DNA of 42,130 nt from Muribaculaceae bacterium (GCA_022510465.1 JAFLTJ010000014.1:1-42130); one strand, 5' to 3'; shown: positions 31,815 to 41,281, numbered from the stretch's first letter. Made by a program: numbers and translations. The notes: a model not told the origin generated them from the sequence alone.

Positions 31815-33257
31815 ATGAAAATGCATAAACGCGATATATATAAGAGTTTGATGGCGGGCGTAACGTGCCTGCTGATATCGATTCCGGTGTTTGGTGATGC
31901 CGGGGAGGGGATATCAATCAATGGGGCCACGCTGAAACGCGATGGCAACAAGATGAACGTAGGGATGGAGTTGAGTTTCCCGACGTTGAAGGTTGGCAGC
32001 ACCGGCGCTGCCGTTATCACTCCGATGATAGTGGGCGAGGCGGCTGACACGCTGCGGTTGCCGTCGGTAGGGATTTACGGGCGCACGAGTTGGTATGCGT
32101 CTCGCCGTAATGACCGAATGCCGTCGGATGATACAGCGGACCGCCTGTTGCGTTACAACAAGAATATGGCTCCGGTTGAGTATCTCCAGGCTGTGGATTA
32201 TGAGGACTGGATGAATGGGTCGGAGCTTGTGGTAGAATGTGCCGAGTATGGCTGTGCAGGCTGTAACAAGGGTGCAGTGATAACGGAACTGGCCCGATAT
32301 AAGAACATAAAGTATGAGCCGACGCTGATGTATCAGGCTGTGGTTGGCGACGGGGAGAAGGTGCGAGAGCTTTCGGGCCGGGCGTATGTTGATTTCCCTG
32401 TAAACCGCACGGAGCTTTATCCGGATTATCGCCGCAACACGATAGAGATAGCCAAGATTATCGCGACGATAGACTCGGTTCGCAACGACGAGGATATAAC
32501 TGTAACGAAGATAACGATAAAGGGTTATGCGTCGCCCGAGGGTCCGTATGACAACAATATTCGCCTGGCAAAGGGTCGTACGGCCACTTTGACGAAGTAT
32601 GTTCAAAATCTGTATAACTTCCCGAACGGGTTTATCCAGACGGCATACGAGCCGGAGGACTGGGAGGGCTTGCGCGAGTATGTAGTGTCGTCGAACATCG
32701 AGAATCGCGAGGGTATTCTTGCAATCATTGACAGCAATATGGCACCCGACCCGAAGAACAGTAAGTTGCAGTCGACCTATCCGGCGCAGTATAAGTTCCT
32801 GTTGCAGACGGTTTATCCGGGTTTGCGTCACTCGGATTACACGATACAGTACAGTATCCGTTCGTTCAGCGACCCGGAGGAGATACGCAGGCTGATAAAG
32901 ACGGCGCCACAGAAGCTGTCGCTGTCGGAGGTTTATCTTGCGGTTCGCGACCTGGAGCCGGGAAGCGATGAGTACAATGAAATATTTGAGACGGCAGCGC
33001 GCTTGTTCCCGAACGAGCCTGCGGCGAGCCTGAATGCGGCTAACGCGTTGCTTCAGCGCGGCGACACGATAGGGGCAGAGCGTTATCTGGAGCGCGCCGG
33101 CAACAGCCCCGAGGCAACCTACGCCCGCGGAGTTCTCGCGGCGATGAATGGCGACTATGAGGGCGGAATCAAGCTGATGGAGCAAGCCCGCAGCGAGGGT
33201 CTTGCGATAGACGAGTCGGTTCTTGACCATGTCAAGGAGGCGGCGATGTATCGATAA
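31815..33257 (+). CDS. DUF3868/OmpA-like domain protein of the fimbrial operon
   Basis: This 480-residue protein has a signal peptide (to about residue 28, PVFGDA). An N-terminal beta domain resembling DUF3868 (ISINGATLKRDGNKMNVGMELSF) follows. Residues about 205-310 resemble an OmpA/MotB peptidoglycan-binding domain, with GYASPEGPYDNNIRLAKGRT in place of the usual GHTD...N..LS..RA. A cysteine cluster CAEYGCAGC precedes it. The C-terminal 90 residues look like TPR-type helices (EIFETAARLFPNEPAASLNAANALLQRGD). I infer an envelope-anchoring or assembly role for the fimbria. It lies 9 bases after the DUF3575 gene and 40 bases before the major fimbrillin. Confidence 0.82.
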   Translation: MKMHKRDIYKSLMAGVTCLLISIPVFGDAGEGISINGATLKRDGNKMNVGMELSFPTLKVGSTGAAVITPMIVGEAADTLRLPSVGIYGRTSWYASRRNDRMPSDDTADRLLRYNKNMAPVEYLQAVDYEDWMNGSELVVECAEYGCAGCNKGAVITELARYKNIKYEPTLMYQAVVGDGEKVRELSGRAYVDFPVNRTELYPDYRRNTIEIAKIIATIDSVRNDEDITVTKITIKGYASPEGPYDNNIRLAKGRTATLTKYVQNLYNFPNGFIQTAYEPEDWEGLREYVVSSNIENREGILAIIDSNMAPDPKNSKLQSTYPAQYKFLLQTVYPGLRHSDYTIQYSIRSFSDPEEIRRLIKTAPQKLSLSEVYLAVRDLEPGSDEYNEIFETAARLFPNEPAASLNAANALLQRGDTIGAERYLERAGNSPEATYARGVLAAMNGDYEGGIKLMEQARSEGLAIDESVLDHVKEAAMYR

Positions 33258-33297
33258 AAAGAGAAAAATAAATATAAACCAATTTAATTAACAATTT

Positions 33298-35496
33298 ATG
33301 AATTTCTACAGTAAATCTTTTGCATTCACTGCATTAGGCGTAGCATCAATGCTGCTGGCGTCGTGTAACGAGGATGTTTTAGAAGGAGGGAATACCGGCG
33401 AGGCTTACGATGGCCCGGTTGTGTATATCTCTGCAGGAATTTCGTTGCCGTCGACCGGGACTCGTAGCGCAACTGACGACCCGGATGGCACAGATGGCGG
33501 AAAGACGAACTCGGATGCCACTCCGGACTATGAAATCGGTTATGAGTATGAGAACGACATCCGCTCGATGATTCTTCTCATCGCTACACCGCAGGATGAA
33601 GAGACCCCCGAAAATGGTAATAAGTACATTGCCCACACAATAGTATCGGGTATTACCAAGGCTCCGACAAGCATGAGTGATGAATTCCAGTTTACGGTAA
33701 CCGGAGCAATCAAGCATGCCGATCTTCAGGCTGCATACGAAGATGAGGATTTGTTGAAAACAGCGCAGAAGGTTAATATCTATGCGTTCTGTAACTACAC
33801 TGATGATTTGCTTACAAAGATTAACGCGTTGGAACAGGGCTCTAATGAGTGGACCGACTTTGACGGAGAGGTTGTAGAGACAGCATCGGGTCTGGGTCAT
33901 GCTCCGATTGCCAACACTATCTGGGCAAAGCGTTCGTTCCTGATGTCGAATGCCGAGGTGGTAGAGTTTGAGTTCCCCACTGACCTTGACGGCTGGGATG
34001 ATTATGCCGACAGCAGCACGCCGTTGGAATTGACCTCGAAGCCTATCAAGGTGGAGCGTGCAGCCGCCCGTATCGACTTCCGTGACGGTAGTAAGGATTT
34101 GGATAGTAACAATCCCGGAAATACCTATCACTTGACGGTGCAGGATGAAGAAGGTGCACAGACGACTCACAATCTGTTTGACATCCAGTTGACTCGCATG
34201 TCGCTTGTTAACATGAGCAAGAAGTATTATGTATTGCGTCGCGTAGCTCCCGGAACTGAGAGTGATGGTGATGTTGCCGATGATTCAAAGAAGATTTTCC
34301 TTGGAAAAGAGAAGCCGGGATACTTTGTTGTTGACACAGACTGGAATGAAAAACTTGTGACCGGACCGAATGATGCTCTTAAGGCGATGGATTTGGACAA
34401 GGCTGAGAAGAATTTCAACTTCCCGGTATTTACAAAACCGGCAGCTGACGCAGCAGACCGCGACAAGCATTTGGATTTGGTTGACAATGATGTAAGCTAT
34501 ACCTACAATCGCGCCGGCTGGTACACCGACAATATCAAGGAGATTCTTGATAACGGTGAACAGGATACATGGAGCGATACTCCGGGTCGGTACAAAATAT
34601 GGCGCTATGTGACCGAGAATACACTTCCGTCGGTAAGAAGCCAGAAGAATGTACAGAGCACGGGTGTTGTGTTCAAGGGTTCAATCAAGCCCGGTAGCGC
34701 GATTGACTTGAAGTACACCAACAAGGGGTCGAAAGAAGACCACACCGAGCGTTATGTAACGGTTGAGGTAGAGAAGGCACTTCGTGTTGCCGCCGCACAC
34801 ATTGAGCCGGGAACAAACCTTGCCGACAAGGGTATTAAGCTGGCTGACGAAACACCTGTAACAGATGCAGAATGGCAGTATCCGACGCTCTATATGTTCC
34901 AGAACATACTTTATGCATCGGTTGACGACGTGGTTAGATATGCAGTTCTTGAGGGAACGAACAGCCCGCTGTATGAATCGACCGAGCGCGTTCTGAAAGA
35001 ATGGAAATATGATGAGACAACAAAGACCTACAAGCTTAACGGCAATGGCTCGGATGTGCTTACGGTAGCGAAGTATAACGATATCCTCACGGGTGAAGAC
35101 GAAGAGTCGAAGGTAGACTTCCGCGAGGAGGGTACTGAAAGTGTAGCGGCAGAGGCATTCCGCCTTGCAGCCCCCAAAGAGGGCTTCACCGTTTATCGCG
35201 CATCTAACGAAGAGGATGGCGAAGGCTGGGGTTACTATTGCTATTACTTCTACTGGAACCGTCACAACGACAATGGTCGCAACGGTCAGATGGGCGTAAT
35301 GGAGTTTGCTACGGTTCGTAACAACGTTTACAAGCTTGCAGTAACAGCCGTTGGTCAGCTTGGCCACCCGCGCTTCCCGGGTTATGATCCCGAACCACCG
35401 ACACCTAACACTGATGACGAGGTAGAAACTCGCTACATCCAGGTTAAGGTAGACGTACTTCCATGGGTTGTTCGCGTGAACAATATTACATTTTAA
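33298..35496 (+). CDS. Major fimbrial subunit, Mfa1/FimA-like fimbrillin
   Basis: This 732-residue lipoprotein precursor has a lipobox LLASC (Cys23). The motif STGTRS places Arg56 shortly before the main fold, at the site where P. gingivalis-type fimbrillins are cut by arginine-specific proteases. The C-terminus (EFATVRNNVYKLAVTAVGQLG, then QVKVDVLPWVVRVNNITF) has the pattern of the Mfa/FimA donor-strand end. It is longer than P. gingivalis Mfa1 (about 560 residues), with extra acidic loops. An AT-rich 40-base leader precedes it, as is common for highly translated Bacteroidetes genes. The FimB/Mfa2-type anchor follows after 30 bases. The identity rests on motifs and operon context. Confidence 0.88.
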   Translation: MNFYSKSFAFTALGVASMLLASCNEDVLEGGNTGEAYDGPVVYISAGISLPSTGTRSATDDPDGTDGGKTNSDATPDYEIGYEYENDIRSMILLIATPQDEETPENGNKYIAHTIVSGITKAPTSMSDEFQFTVTGAIKHADLQAAYEDEDLLKTAQKVNIYAFCNYTDDLLTKINALEQGSNEWTDFDGEVVETASGLGHAPIANTIWAKRSFLMSNAEVVEFEFPTDLDGWDDYADSSTPLELTSKPIKVERAAARIDFRDGSKDLDSNNPGNTYHLTVQDEEGAQTTHNLFDIQLTRMSLVNMSKKYYVLRRVAPGTESDGDVADDSKKIFLGKEKPGYFVVDTDWNEKLVTGPNDALKAMDLDKAEKNFNFPVFTKPAADAADRDKHLDLVDNDVSYTYNRAGWYTDNIKEILDNGEQDTWSDTPGRYKIWRYVTENTLPSVRSQKNVQSTGVVFKGSIKPGSAIDLKYTNKGSKEDHTERYVTVEVEKALRVAAAHIEPGTNLADKGIKLADETPVTDAEWQYPTLYMFQNILYASVDDVVRYAVLEGTNSPLYESTERVLKEWKYDETTKTYKLNGNGSDVLTVAKYNDILTGEDEESKVDFREEGTESVAAEAFRLAAPKEGFTVYRASNEEDGEGWGYYCYYFYWNRHNDNGRNGQMGVMEFATVRNNVYKLAVTAVGQLGHPRFPGYDPEPPTPNTDDEVETRYIQVKVDVLPWVVRVNNITF

Positions 35497-35526
35497 TTGA
35501 CTATTAAATCACGCTAAAATATAGAG

Positions 35527-36708
35527 ATGATATTGAATAGCGTAAAAATTGACACCCTGCTGAGGAGGGGAGCCGGAAGGCTCCTGCTCCTTGGGGCGGT
35601 GTGTCTAACGAGCGTATTAAGCTCATGTGACTATGTAAAAGATGACCTGCCCGAGTGTGTGATGGGTGTGTCGTTGCAGTTCAGATATGAATATAACATG
35701 TTGCGCGCGGATGCGTTTGGTCCGGAAGTTGACTGCGTGACAGTGTTTGTCCTGGATAAGGACTATAATTTCGTAAAGAGTGTGTCGGAGACGACACGCG
35801 TACTACAGGACCCGGATTACCGGATGCCAGTAGAACTGGAGCCGGGCGATTATCATTTAGTGGTCTATGGCGGCCTGACTTGCGAAAATGCCGCGTTTGA
35901 ATTCGCACCAAACTGGATAACAACTCGTGCCGGTGGCGGTACGATAGACGATATACGGGTGTCGCTTCCCTACGATGCCAATGGTGTCAGCAAAAAGATG
36001 TTGCATGACCTTGACAAGCGCACGGGAGGGTTGTTTTATGGCACTCACGACCTGACGATAGACTATGTTAAGGATTTCAACGGGGTTAAAAACCGCGTCG
36101 ACACGGTCTATATGATGAAGGATAACAACAATATACAGGTAATATTACAGGAGCTTAACGGTCCTGACAAGATAGATGTGGCTGACTATGATTTTGAGCT
36201 TGTTGACGACAATTTCCTGCTTGACGGCCACAATAATATCATCAGCCTGGAGGCGCAGGGGGTGAAGACGTCGTATCTGCCTTTTGCGTCGGAGAATCGC
36301 CTGATGGGTTATGTCGACGTGCCGGCCTATAACGGGGCTCCGGCCGAGGAGAGCGAGGAGAAACAGGTGAAGGTTGCGTGTGTAGAGTTTGCGACTTCGC
36401 GCCTTGTGGAGGCCCATCTGCAGTCGGCCCGCCTGCGTGTTACGTCGCACAAGCAGCATACTGCCGGCGAGGAGCCGAAGGTGATAATCGATATACCGTT
36501 TATCACGTATCTGGCGATGGCTCGCCCGTTCAGCGCCAACTGGATTAAGGGAGATGCCGCGAAGGGAATCACGCCGACGCAGGAGTATCTTGACCGCGAG
36601 AGCAGCTGGACAATGATGTTCTTCCTCCAGAATGACAAGTGGATAAAGACGCATATATGTGTCAACTCGTGGGTTGTCAGAATCAACGACATCGATTTAG
36701 GATTGTAA
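35527..36708 (+). CDS. FimB/Mfa2-family fimbrial anchor subunit
   Basis: This 393-residue lipoprotein has an N-terminal extension and a lipobox LSSC (Cys34). The N-domain (VSLQFRYEYNMLRADAFGPEVDCVTVFVLDKD, then ELEPGDYHLVVYGGL) is the pattern of FimB/Mfa2 proteins, which stay lipid-anchored in the outer membrane and set fimbrial length. It lacks the GTR maturation motif found in the other three subunits, as expected for an anchor. The C-terminal stretch CVNSWVVRINDIDLGL resembles the end of the major subunit. It lies directly after the major subunit gene and 38 bases before the first tip-like gene. Confidence 0.87.
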   Translation: MILNSVKIDTLLRRGAGRLLLLGAVCLTSVLSSCDYVKDDLPECVMGVSLQFRYEYNMLRADAFGPEVDCVTVFVLDKDYNFVKSVSETTRVLQDPDYRMPVELEPGDYHLVVYGGLTCENAAFEFAPNWITTRAGGGTIDDIRVSLPYDANGVSKKMLHDLDKRTGGLFYGTHDLTIDYVKDFNGVKNRVDTVYMMKDNNNIQVILQELNGPDKIDVADYDFELVDDNFLLDGHNNIISLEAQGVKTSYLPFASENRLMGYVDVPAYNGAPAEESEEKQVKVACVEFATSRLVEAHLQSARLRVTSHKQHTAGEEPKVIIDIPFITYLAMARPFSANWIKGDAAKGITPTQEYLDRESSWTMMFFLQNDKWIKTHICVNSWVVRINDIDLGL

Positions 36709-36746
36709 AAAACGAAAATCAATTAACGAAACATTAAGTAAACGAT

Positions 36747-38939
36747 ATGCAAAACCGTATCATATCTCGTCTGTTACACTCGGTCATCGTCGGGTCGATG
36801 TTGACGGCATGTAGCGTGTACGAGTCTGAATACGACCTACTCCCGGACAAGTCGGCTGCGGGCGATTATCAGGTTACGTTTGATATCCGCCAGGTAGCAC
36901 CGACGGGGACTCGCGCCAACACGGAGGGCGAGGGTCACGGGGAGCTTGTTGATGGCGAGGGCTATGAGCATACCATAGGCGTTCGCGGCAATTATGCATT
37001 CTTTTTTGACAGTAACAAACGGCTGCTGGTGACGACGACGCTGGAGTTTAACGACAGTATAGTTAATCCGGAGGATAATGTGGAGATACGTTACTGGGCG
37101 CGGTTTTCGGTAGAAGAGGACCAGGCGTTGCCGTCGTATTGCATGCTGGTGTTGAACGGCGAGGATTTGATTGATGACTTAGTCGGAATAGAGAATAATC
37201 CGAACGCGACTTATCAGGATGTGATGAATCTGGTGTGGCGCACTGCGAATGGCACTCAGGGCCGTAATGCCGACGGGCTTTTTACGATGACCAACGCGGT
37301 TTATAATGACGCGGGTGGCACTGACCAGACGCTGGCGGTTGTTCCGGTAGACGCGATTAGGAAGCCCGGCGACGATGACCCTGACAAGGATGTGATGGTA
37401 AGGGTTGAGCGCATGGTGGCGAAGTTTACGCTTGAGATGCCGAAGGCGAATTATGTTGCCGACGAGGATGTGTATCGTTTTAAGATGACGAAGCCGGGCC
37501 AGGTGCTTGTCTTCACGGGTTTCGAGGAGTATAGTGACGGGTCGGCCTCGCCGGTTTATCAGCCGTGTAACTGGGCGATAGATGTTACGGGGTGGAACTT
37601 GAACGGAATAGAGCGGTCGACGAGACTTTTTAAGGATATATCATCGCGCCCGACGGTTTTCACGGATTATTGGAATTCGCCGGAAAATTGGCGCAATTAC
37701 TGGGCGGTGGATGAGCACTACAGTGATCAGACTTATCCGTGGCAGTACAGGAAGTCGATAGATGTGCACAATGTTCCTTATTATAGTAGCACGACGGTGG
37801 AGAATAATCTGCTGCTTAACCGCTCGTTTAATGAGCTGAATCTCGGGGGCAAGAAGATAAGCGGCGAGAAATTCTGCCGCTATGCGCCGGAGAATACATA
37901 CGATTATGATGTGGTTAAAAACAATCATGACGGGCGGCCCGACTTGCTTGCGGGAACTCACTTGCTGGTTGGCGCGAAATTGCGCATAGACCATAACAAT
38001 GCGTCGAAAAGCGGCGTTGGCGACGGGCAGTTTACCGACGAGGATGAGGTGTTTACGCAGACGTTCTATAATCCGAACCTGAAGCCTAAAGAGAATCAGC
38101 CGGTGGACTGGTATCGTGACCGTGACGGATTTTTCTATCGGTCGGAGATTGACTGTATTCGCGCGAAGGTGTATGGCTTCAACAATATTATGAACTCGCA
38201 GCGTAGGTTGCGCTTTACGTTCTACAACTGGAGCGGGAAGAACAGCGATTATGACGGGCAGGTTATGTATGCCCATATCGTTGGCGATAACAATTATGTT
38301 GACTGGAATTTTTACTGGAAGGAGAACTCGACCGACACGGAGGAACATCCGTTGACTCGTAAAACGATAGGCGACGTGTGTGACGAGTTTTTTGACGTTG
38401 AGCACGGCGACCAGTTGATGGCTCGCGGCGACGTGAAAGATGGCGACGGGCAGCGCTTGCCGTGGTTGAGCCGCGGGTATATGTTTATACGCGGCCATAA
38501 TTATATAACCAATGAGGATTTGAAAATCGCTCTCTCTTATGACAGAGACGGCAATGATGACATAGAGATAGACCAGACAGATTATGATTTCAGAAATGAC
38601 TTGGTGAAGTCGCTGTTGTATGAATGGGCCGGGGCGATAGACCATTATAGCCATGGGTTGATGTATTATCCGGTTGCGCCGGTAGTGAAATATGCCGACG
38701 ACAAGAATGGCGTTGACCATGACGTGTGTGGCGTTGTTCGCAATAATTGGTACCAATTCAATCTGACGGGAATAAATAGAATAGGCACTCCGGTTGACTA
38801 TCCGAACGACCCAATTGTTCCGAATTATGTGGAGCTGTACGATCAATTGAATATATCGATTAATATAATTGACTGGCACCGGATATACACCCATGTTCCA
38901 AGTCTACCGGATGATTCCCAGTCAGGTAGCCCTAATTAA
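36747..38939 (+). CDS. Large fimbrial accessory/tip-like lipoprotein 1
   Basis: This 730-residue precursor has a lipobox LTAC (Cys22) and the motif PTGTRAN with Arg56, exactly the position seen in the major subunit. The N-domain (YQVTFDIRQVAPTGTR, GVRGNYAFFFDSNKRLL, ALPSYCMLVLNGED) and the fimbrillin-like end (VELYDQLNISINIIDWHRI) support a fimbrial minor or tip subunit. The middle is aromatic-rich and acidic without a recognised adhesin domain. It lies 38 bases after the anchor and 17 bases before a second protein of the same kind. Adhesive function is inferred from position and size. Confidence 0.78.
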   Translation: MQNRIISRLLHSVIVGSMLTACSVYESEYDLLPDKSAAGDYQVTFDIRQVAPTGTRANTEGEGHGELVDGEGYEHTIGVRGNYAFFFDSNKRLLVTTTLEFNDSIVNPEDNVEIRYWARFSVEEDQALPSYCMLVLNGEDLIDDLVGIENNPNATYQDVMNLVWRTANGTQGRNADGLFTMTNAVYNDAGGTDQTLAVVPVDAIRKPGDDDPDKDVMVRVERMVAKFTLEMPKANYVADEDVYRFKMTKPGQVLVFTGFEEYSDGSASPVYQPCNWAIDVTGWNLNGIERSTRLFKDISSRPTVFTDYWNSPENWRNYWAVDEHYSDQTYPWQYRKSIDVHNVPYYSSTTVENNLLLNRSFNELNLGGKKISGEKFCRYAPENTYDYDVVKNNHDGRPDLLAGTHLLVGAKLRIDHNNASKSGVGDGQFTDEDEVFTQTFYNPNLKPKENQPVDWYRDRDGFFYRSEIDCIRAKVYGFNNIMNSQRRLRFTFYNWSGKNSDYDGQVMYAHIVGDNNYVDWNFYWKENSTDTEEHPLTRKTIGDVCDEFFDVEHGDQLMARGDVKDGDGQRLPWLSRGYMFIRGHNYITNEDLKIALSYDRDGNDDIEIDQTDYDFRNDLVKSLLYEWAGAIDHYSHGLMYYPVAPVVKYADDKNGVDHDVCGVVRNNWYQFNLTGINRIGTPVDYPNDPIVPNYVELYDQLNISINIIDWHRIYTHVPSLPDDSQSGSPN

Positions 38940-38956
38940 TGAGTTGAATAGCAGTT

Positions 38957-40903
38957 ATGAGAAATATAAGGATATTATACAGTCTTGTTTTGCTTTTGAT
39001 GAGCTCGGCGGCGCTGACGTCGTGTGTTGACGAGCCGCTTGTCAAGGATGGCGCTGACGGCGAGCCTCATTTTGACGGATATTCGATAAACGTTACGTTG
39101 ACGCTGGACCCGATGGGCGGTACGCGCGACTCGCAGGACCCGCTACTGACGTTAGAGAATTATATCAATCCGGAGTTGCTGCGCATATTGTTTTTTGATT
39201 ACCAGGAGCGTTTTTTGTTTGAGTCAAAGAGCCGCTGGGTGAAGAAACTTAACACTAACGGCGACTACTCGAGCTGGCTTGTATCGGTTCCGTTCTACCA
39301 GGTTGGAAATGACAATGTTCAGGACCCGGACCATAATTATGACTGGAAATGGGATGAAATCAGAACGTTGATGAAAGAGCATCCCTTTAAGGTTGTTGTT
39401 ATGGCCAATCGCCCGACGACTGAGTGCTATCCTGACTTGGCAAAGGAGGCCGGCCTTGGCGGAGGCGGAACTAAGGATTTTGAAAACTCGGGACCTAACT
39501 GGACTCGAGATGACACGGGTGTTAAAAAGCTGATTGACTTGCACCACACGCAGTGGGACCCGATTTATAGTGATAAGGGTTACATGGGTGAAGGAGCTTC
39601 CGAAAATTATTATGATTTTATTTCGGAACGCGGTCCCGTTCCTGCCGTTCAAGCAAGTTTGCCGGAAACGCGCCGCTTGCAGATGAGCTCGACGACGAGC
39701 TGGGTTGACCATGGGCCGACGTTTACGGATGATGGCGAAAAGGATGGCAATGGAAACCGCTATTGGCGTTTGCCTGACGAGAATTATCCAATCCCGATGT
39801 ATGGCGTGCAGGATTTTGACGCGCTGACAAACTGGGAGGAGGGTGTTCCGTTTGACCTGTCGGACCCGACAAACTCGTATGACCCCGATTATAAAACGTA
39901 TAGGTCGATAGCGCTGTTGCGGTCGGTTGTGAAGCTGGAGCTGCTGATAGATAAGGATTTGGGCAGTATCAGCTATATAGGGCATAAGTACCCCAATGTG
40001 TATGCGCGATGTGAGCCGATGGATGTTTGGACACCGACGGATGAGCTGTGGGCCGAGGACCACGAGGGATTGTGCGACATGGATTGTATTATGGCCTATG
40101 GCGCGATATCAAACAAAAATGAGACGAATCAGACTGAAAATTCTAATGCTGCGAGGACATATTTCAGGAAAAAAATGAGTTGGTTCTTCGGAAGATGGAT
40201 GATGGAGGGTCCGGATGGGGAGCCACGATGGAAGTTTGGCGAGGAGCACAAGGAGAAATATGGTTATACGGTTGACTTCAGTATGGACCAGGTGCCTGAG
40301 GGGCCTTATCCGCGAATATTTAACCCGGTAACGCAGCGAAACGGTAATGTGCGAGTTGGCAATAAGAATGAACGCTCAATGTATTACACGGATAATTATT
40401 ATCATTATGTGGTCTACACGGGCGAGCGAAATATGAACCATCCATCTTATCTGTATGCTTTGGCGGGTGACGGCTCGGGCGGCAGCGGCCAGTCGGTGAC
40501 GATGTCGTGGGTGGTTGCGATTGGTGAGGATGTGTATAATATTCCGATAAAGGATTTTAATAATTCGAATGCTTATTTGTATAAGTATTCCGGTTATACC
40601 GGCGAAAATGCGATAACGCTTACGGATGTAAAAGAGGATGCGGTAGAGCTGGCTGGTAAAGAGAAGGACCACAAGGTGCCAAACAACCGCGTTACGTATG
40701 ACTATCAAAAGGATGTGTATAGCGCCCCGTATAATGAGGAGGTGCTGCCGTGGCCGTTGGTGAGAAACCACGTTTACAGGATAGTTATCGGGGGAAGCGG
40801 AGCTCCGTTTGACAACGGGACTCGCTCGGGAAAACGGCAAGCGCCTGTGCTTAAGGTGGTGTCGTCGGAGAACCGGAGTAGCAGGAGTATTAAGTTTAAG
40901 TGA
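38957..40903 (+). CDS. Large fimbrial accessory/tip-like lipoprotein 2
   Basis: This 648-residue precursor has a lipobox LTSC (Cys23). The motif GGTRDS places Arg57 at nearly the same position as in the other exported subunits. The N-domain (YSINVTLTLDPMGGTR, ELLRILFFDYQERFLFE, HPFKVVVMANRPTTE) follows the fimbrillin pattern, and a late PWPLVRNHVYRIVIGG stretch is typical of the family's C-domain. The very end is basic (SSENRSSRSIKFK) and differs from the other subunits. It is the last gene of the operon. A second tip-type subunit, or a regulator of assembly, are both possible. Confidence 0.76.
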   Translation: MRNIRILYSLVLLLMSSAALTSCVDEPLVKDGADGEPHFDGYSINVTLTLDPMGGTRDSQDPLLTLENYINPELLRILFFDYQERFLFESKSRWVKKLNTNGDYSSWLVSVPFYQVGNDNVQDPDHNYDWKWDEIRTLMKEHPFKVVVMANRPTTECYPDLAKEAGLGGGGTKDFENSGPNWTRDDTGVKKLIDLHHTQWDPIYSDKGYMGEGASENYYDFISERGPVPAVQASLPETRRLQMSSTTSWVDHGPTFTDDGEKDGNGNRYWRLPDENYPIPMYGVQDFDALTNWEEGVPFDLSDPTNSYDPDYKTYRSIALLRSVVKLELLIDKDLGSISYIGHKYPNVYARCEPMDVWTPTDELWAEDHEGLCDMDCIMAYGAISNKNETNQTENSNAARTYFRKKMSWFFGRWMMEGPDGEPRWKFGEEHKEKYGYTVDFSMDQVPEGPYPRIFNPVTQRNGNVRVGNKNERSMYYTDNYYHYVVYTGERNMNHPSYLYALAGDGSGGSGQSVTMSWVVAIGEDVYNIPIKDFNNSNAYLYKYSGYTGENAITLTDVKEDAVELAGKEKDHKVPNNRVTYDYQKDVYSAPYNEEVLPWPLVRNHVYRIVIGGSGAPFDNGTRSGKRQAPVLKVVSSENRSSRSIKFK

Positions 40904-40906
40904 ATA

Positions 40907-40939
40907 AAGGGGCCGTTTCGCGAAAGTGGGGCGGCCCTT
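40907..40939 (+). terminator. Hairpin after the fimbrial operon
   Basis: AAGGGGCCG and CGGCCCTT pair with one bulged G, enclosing an inner palindrome TTTCGCGAAA. It begins 4 bases after the last stop. No T-run follows, so it may be a weak or factor-assisted terminator. Confidence 0.5.
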
Positions 40940-40986
40940 GATATTCGAGGCGGGGAGGCGGGAGGGGGCAGGCGTGAGGTAGGTGC

Positions 40987-41023
40987 GCAGGCCTGGAGCC
41001 CTGCTTTCCGGGCTGACGCGGCG
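40987..41023. repeat. REP-like repeat, copy 2 (partial)
   Basis: Bases 40987-41017 match 37-67 at 27 of 31 positions, including the small hairpin (GCAGGC...GCCCTGC) and TCCGGGCTGAC. The continuation TCCGGGCTGACGCGGCG also occurs, reversed, in the right arm of copy 1. The second arm is missing here, so the copy looks truncated. Confidence 0.65.
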
Positions 41024-41062
41024 TGGTGGGAGGTATCTGCGTGTTAGTTACCGTGGGGAGTA

Positions 41063-41079
41063 GCACCCCGCCGGGGTGC
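41063..41079. repeat. GC-rich palindrome
   Basis: GCACCCCG and CGGGGTGC form a perfect 8-base inverted repeat around a single C. It lies between the truncated REP-like copy and the IS end, in a stretch without a gene. It could be a structural repeat or part of a terminator. Confidence 0.55.
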
Positions 41080-41184
41080 GATGTCGTATAGTAGCGCTGA
41101 TCCCCGCACGTCGCTCGTGAAGTGAACCCAAAAAGTTGGACTGGTTATTACTATGTTTTACTAATGCGGTAAATCGTTTTCGGA

Positions 41185-41273
41185 GGCTTTTGTCGGCAAA
41201 ACTGATGTGGGACTCGATGTCCCACTCAGTTTTAACCAATGCGTATAAAACGTATCATCGGCTTTTGTCGGCA
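41185..41273. repeat. Direct repeat pair flanking a hairpin in the IS end
   Basis: GGCTTTTGTCGGCA occurs at 41185-41198 and 41260-41273 within a longer imperfect repeat that also shares an AATGCG core. Between them a hairpin (41198-41233) has arms AAAACTGATGTGGGAC and GTCCCACTCAGTTTT with one bulged base. The hairpin may block transcription passing through the IS end. Confidence 0.6.
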
Positions 41274-41281
41274 TTGCAAAG

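Noticed and set aside
31914-33230. 438-residue minus-strand ORF opposite the DUF3868-like gene
   Set aside because: It is an Arg/Leu/Val-rich shadow translation with no signal peptide or motif.
37641-38894. 417-residue minus-strand ORF opposite tip-like gene 1
   Set aside because: It is an Ile/Val/Arg-rich shadow frame inside a convincing lipoprotein gene.
41048-41239. 63-residue minus-strand ORF across the IS end
   Set aside because: It spans the IS boundary and the hairpin and shows no conserved feature.
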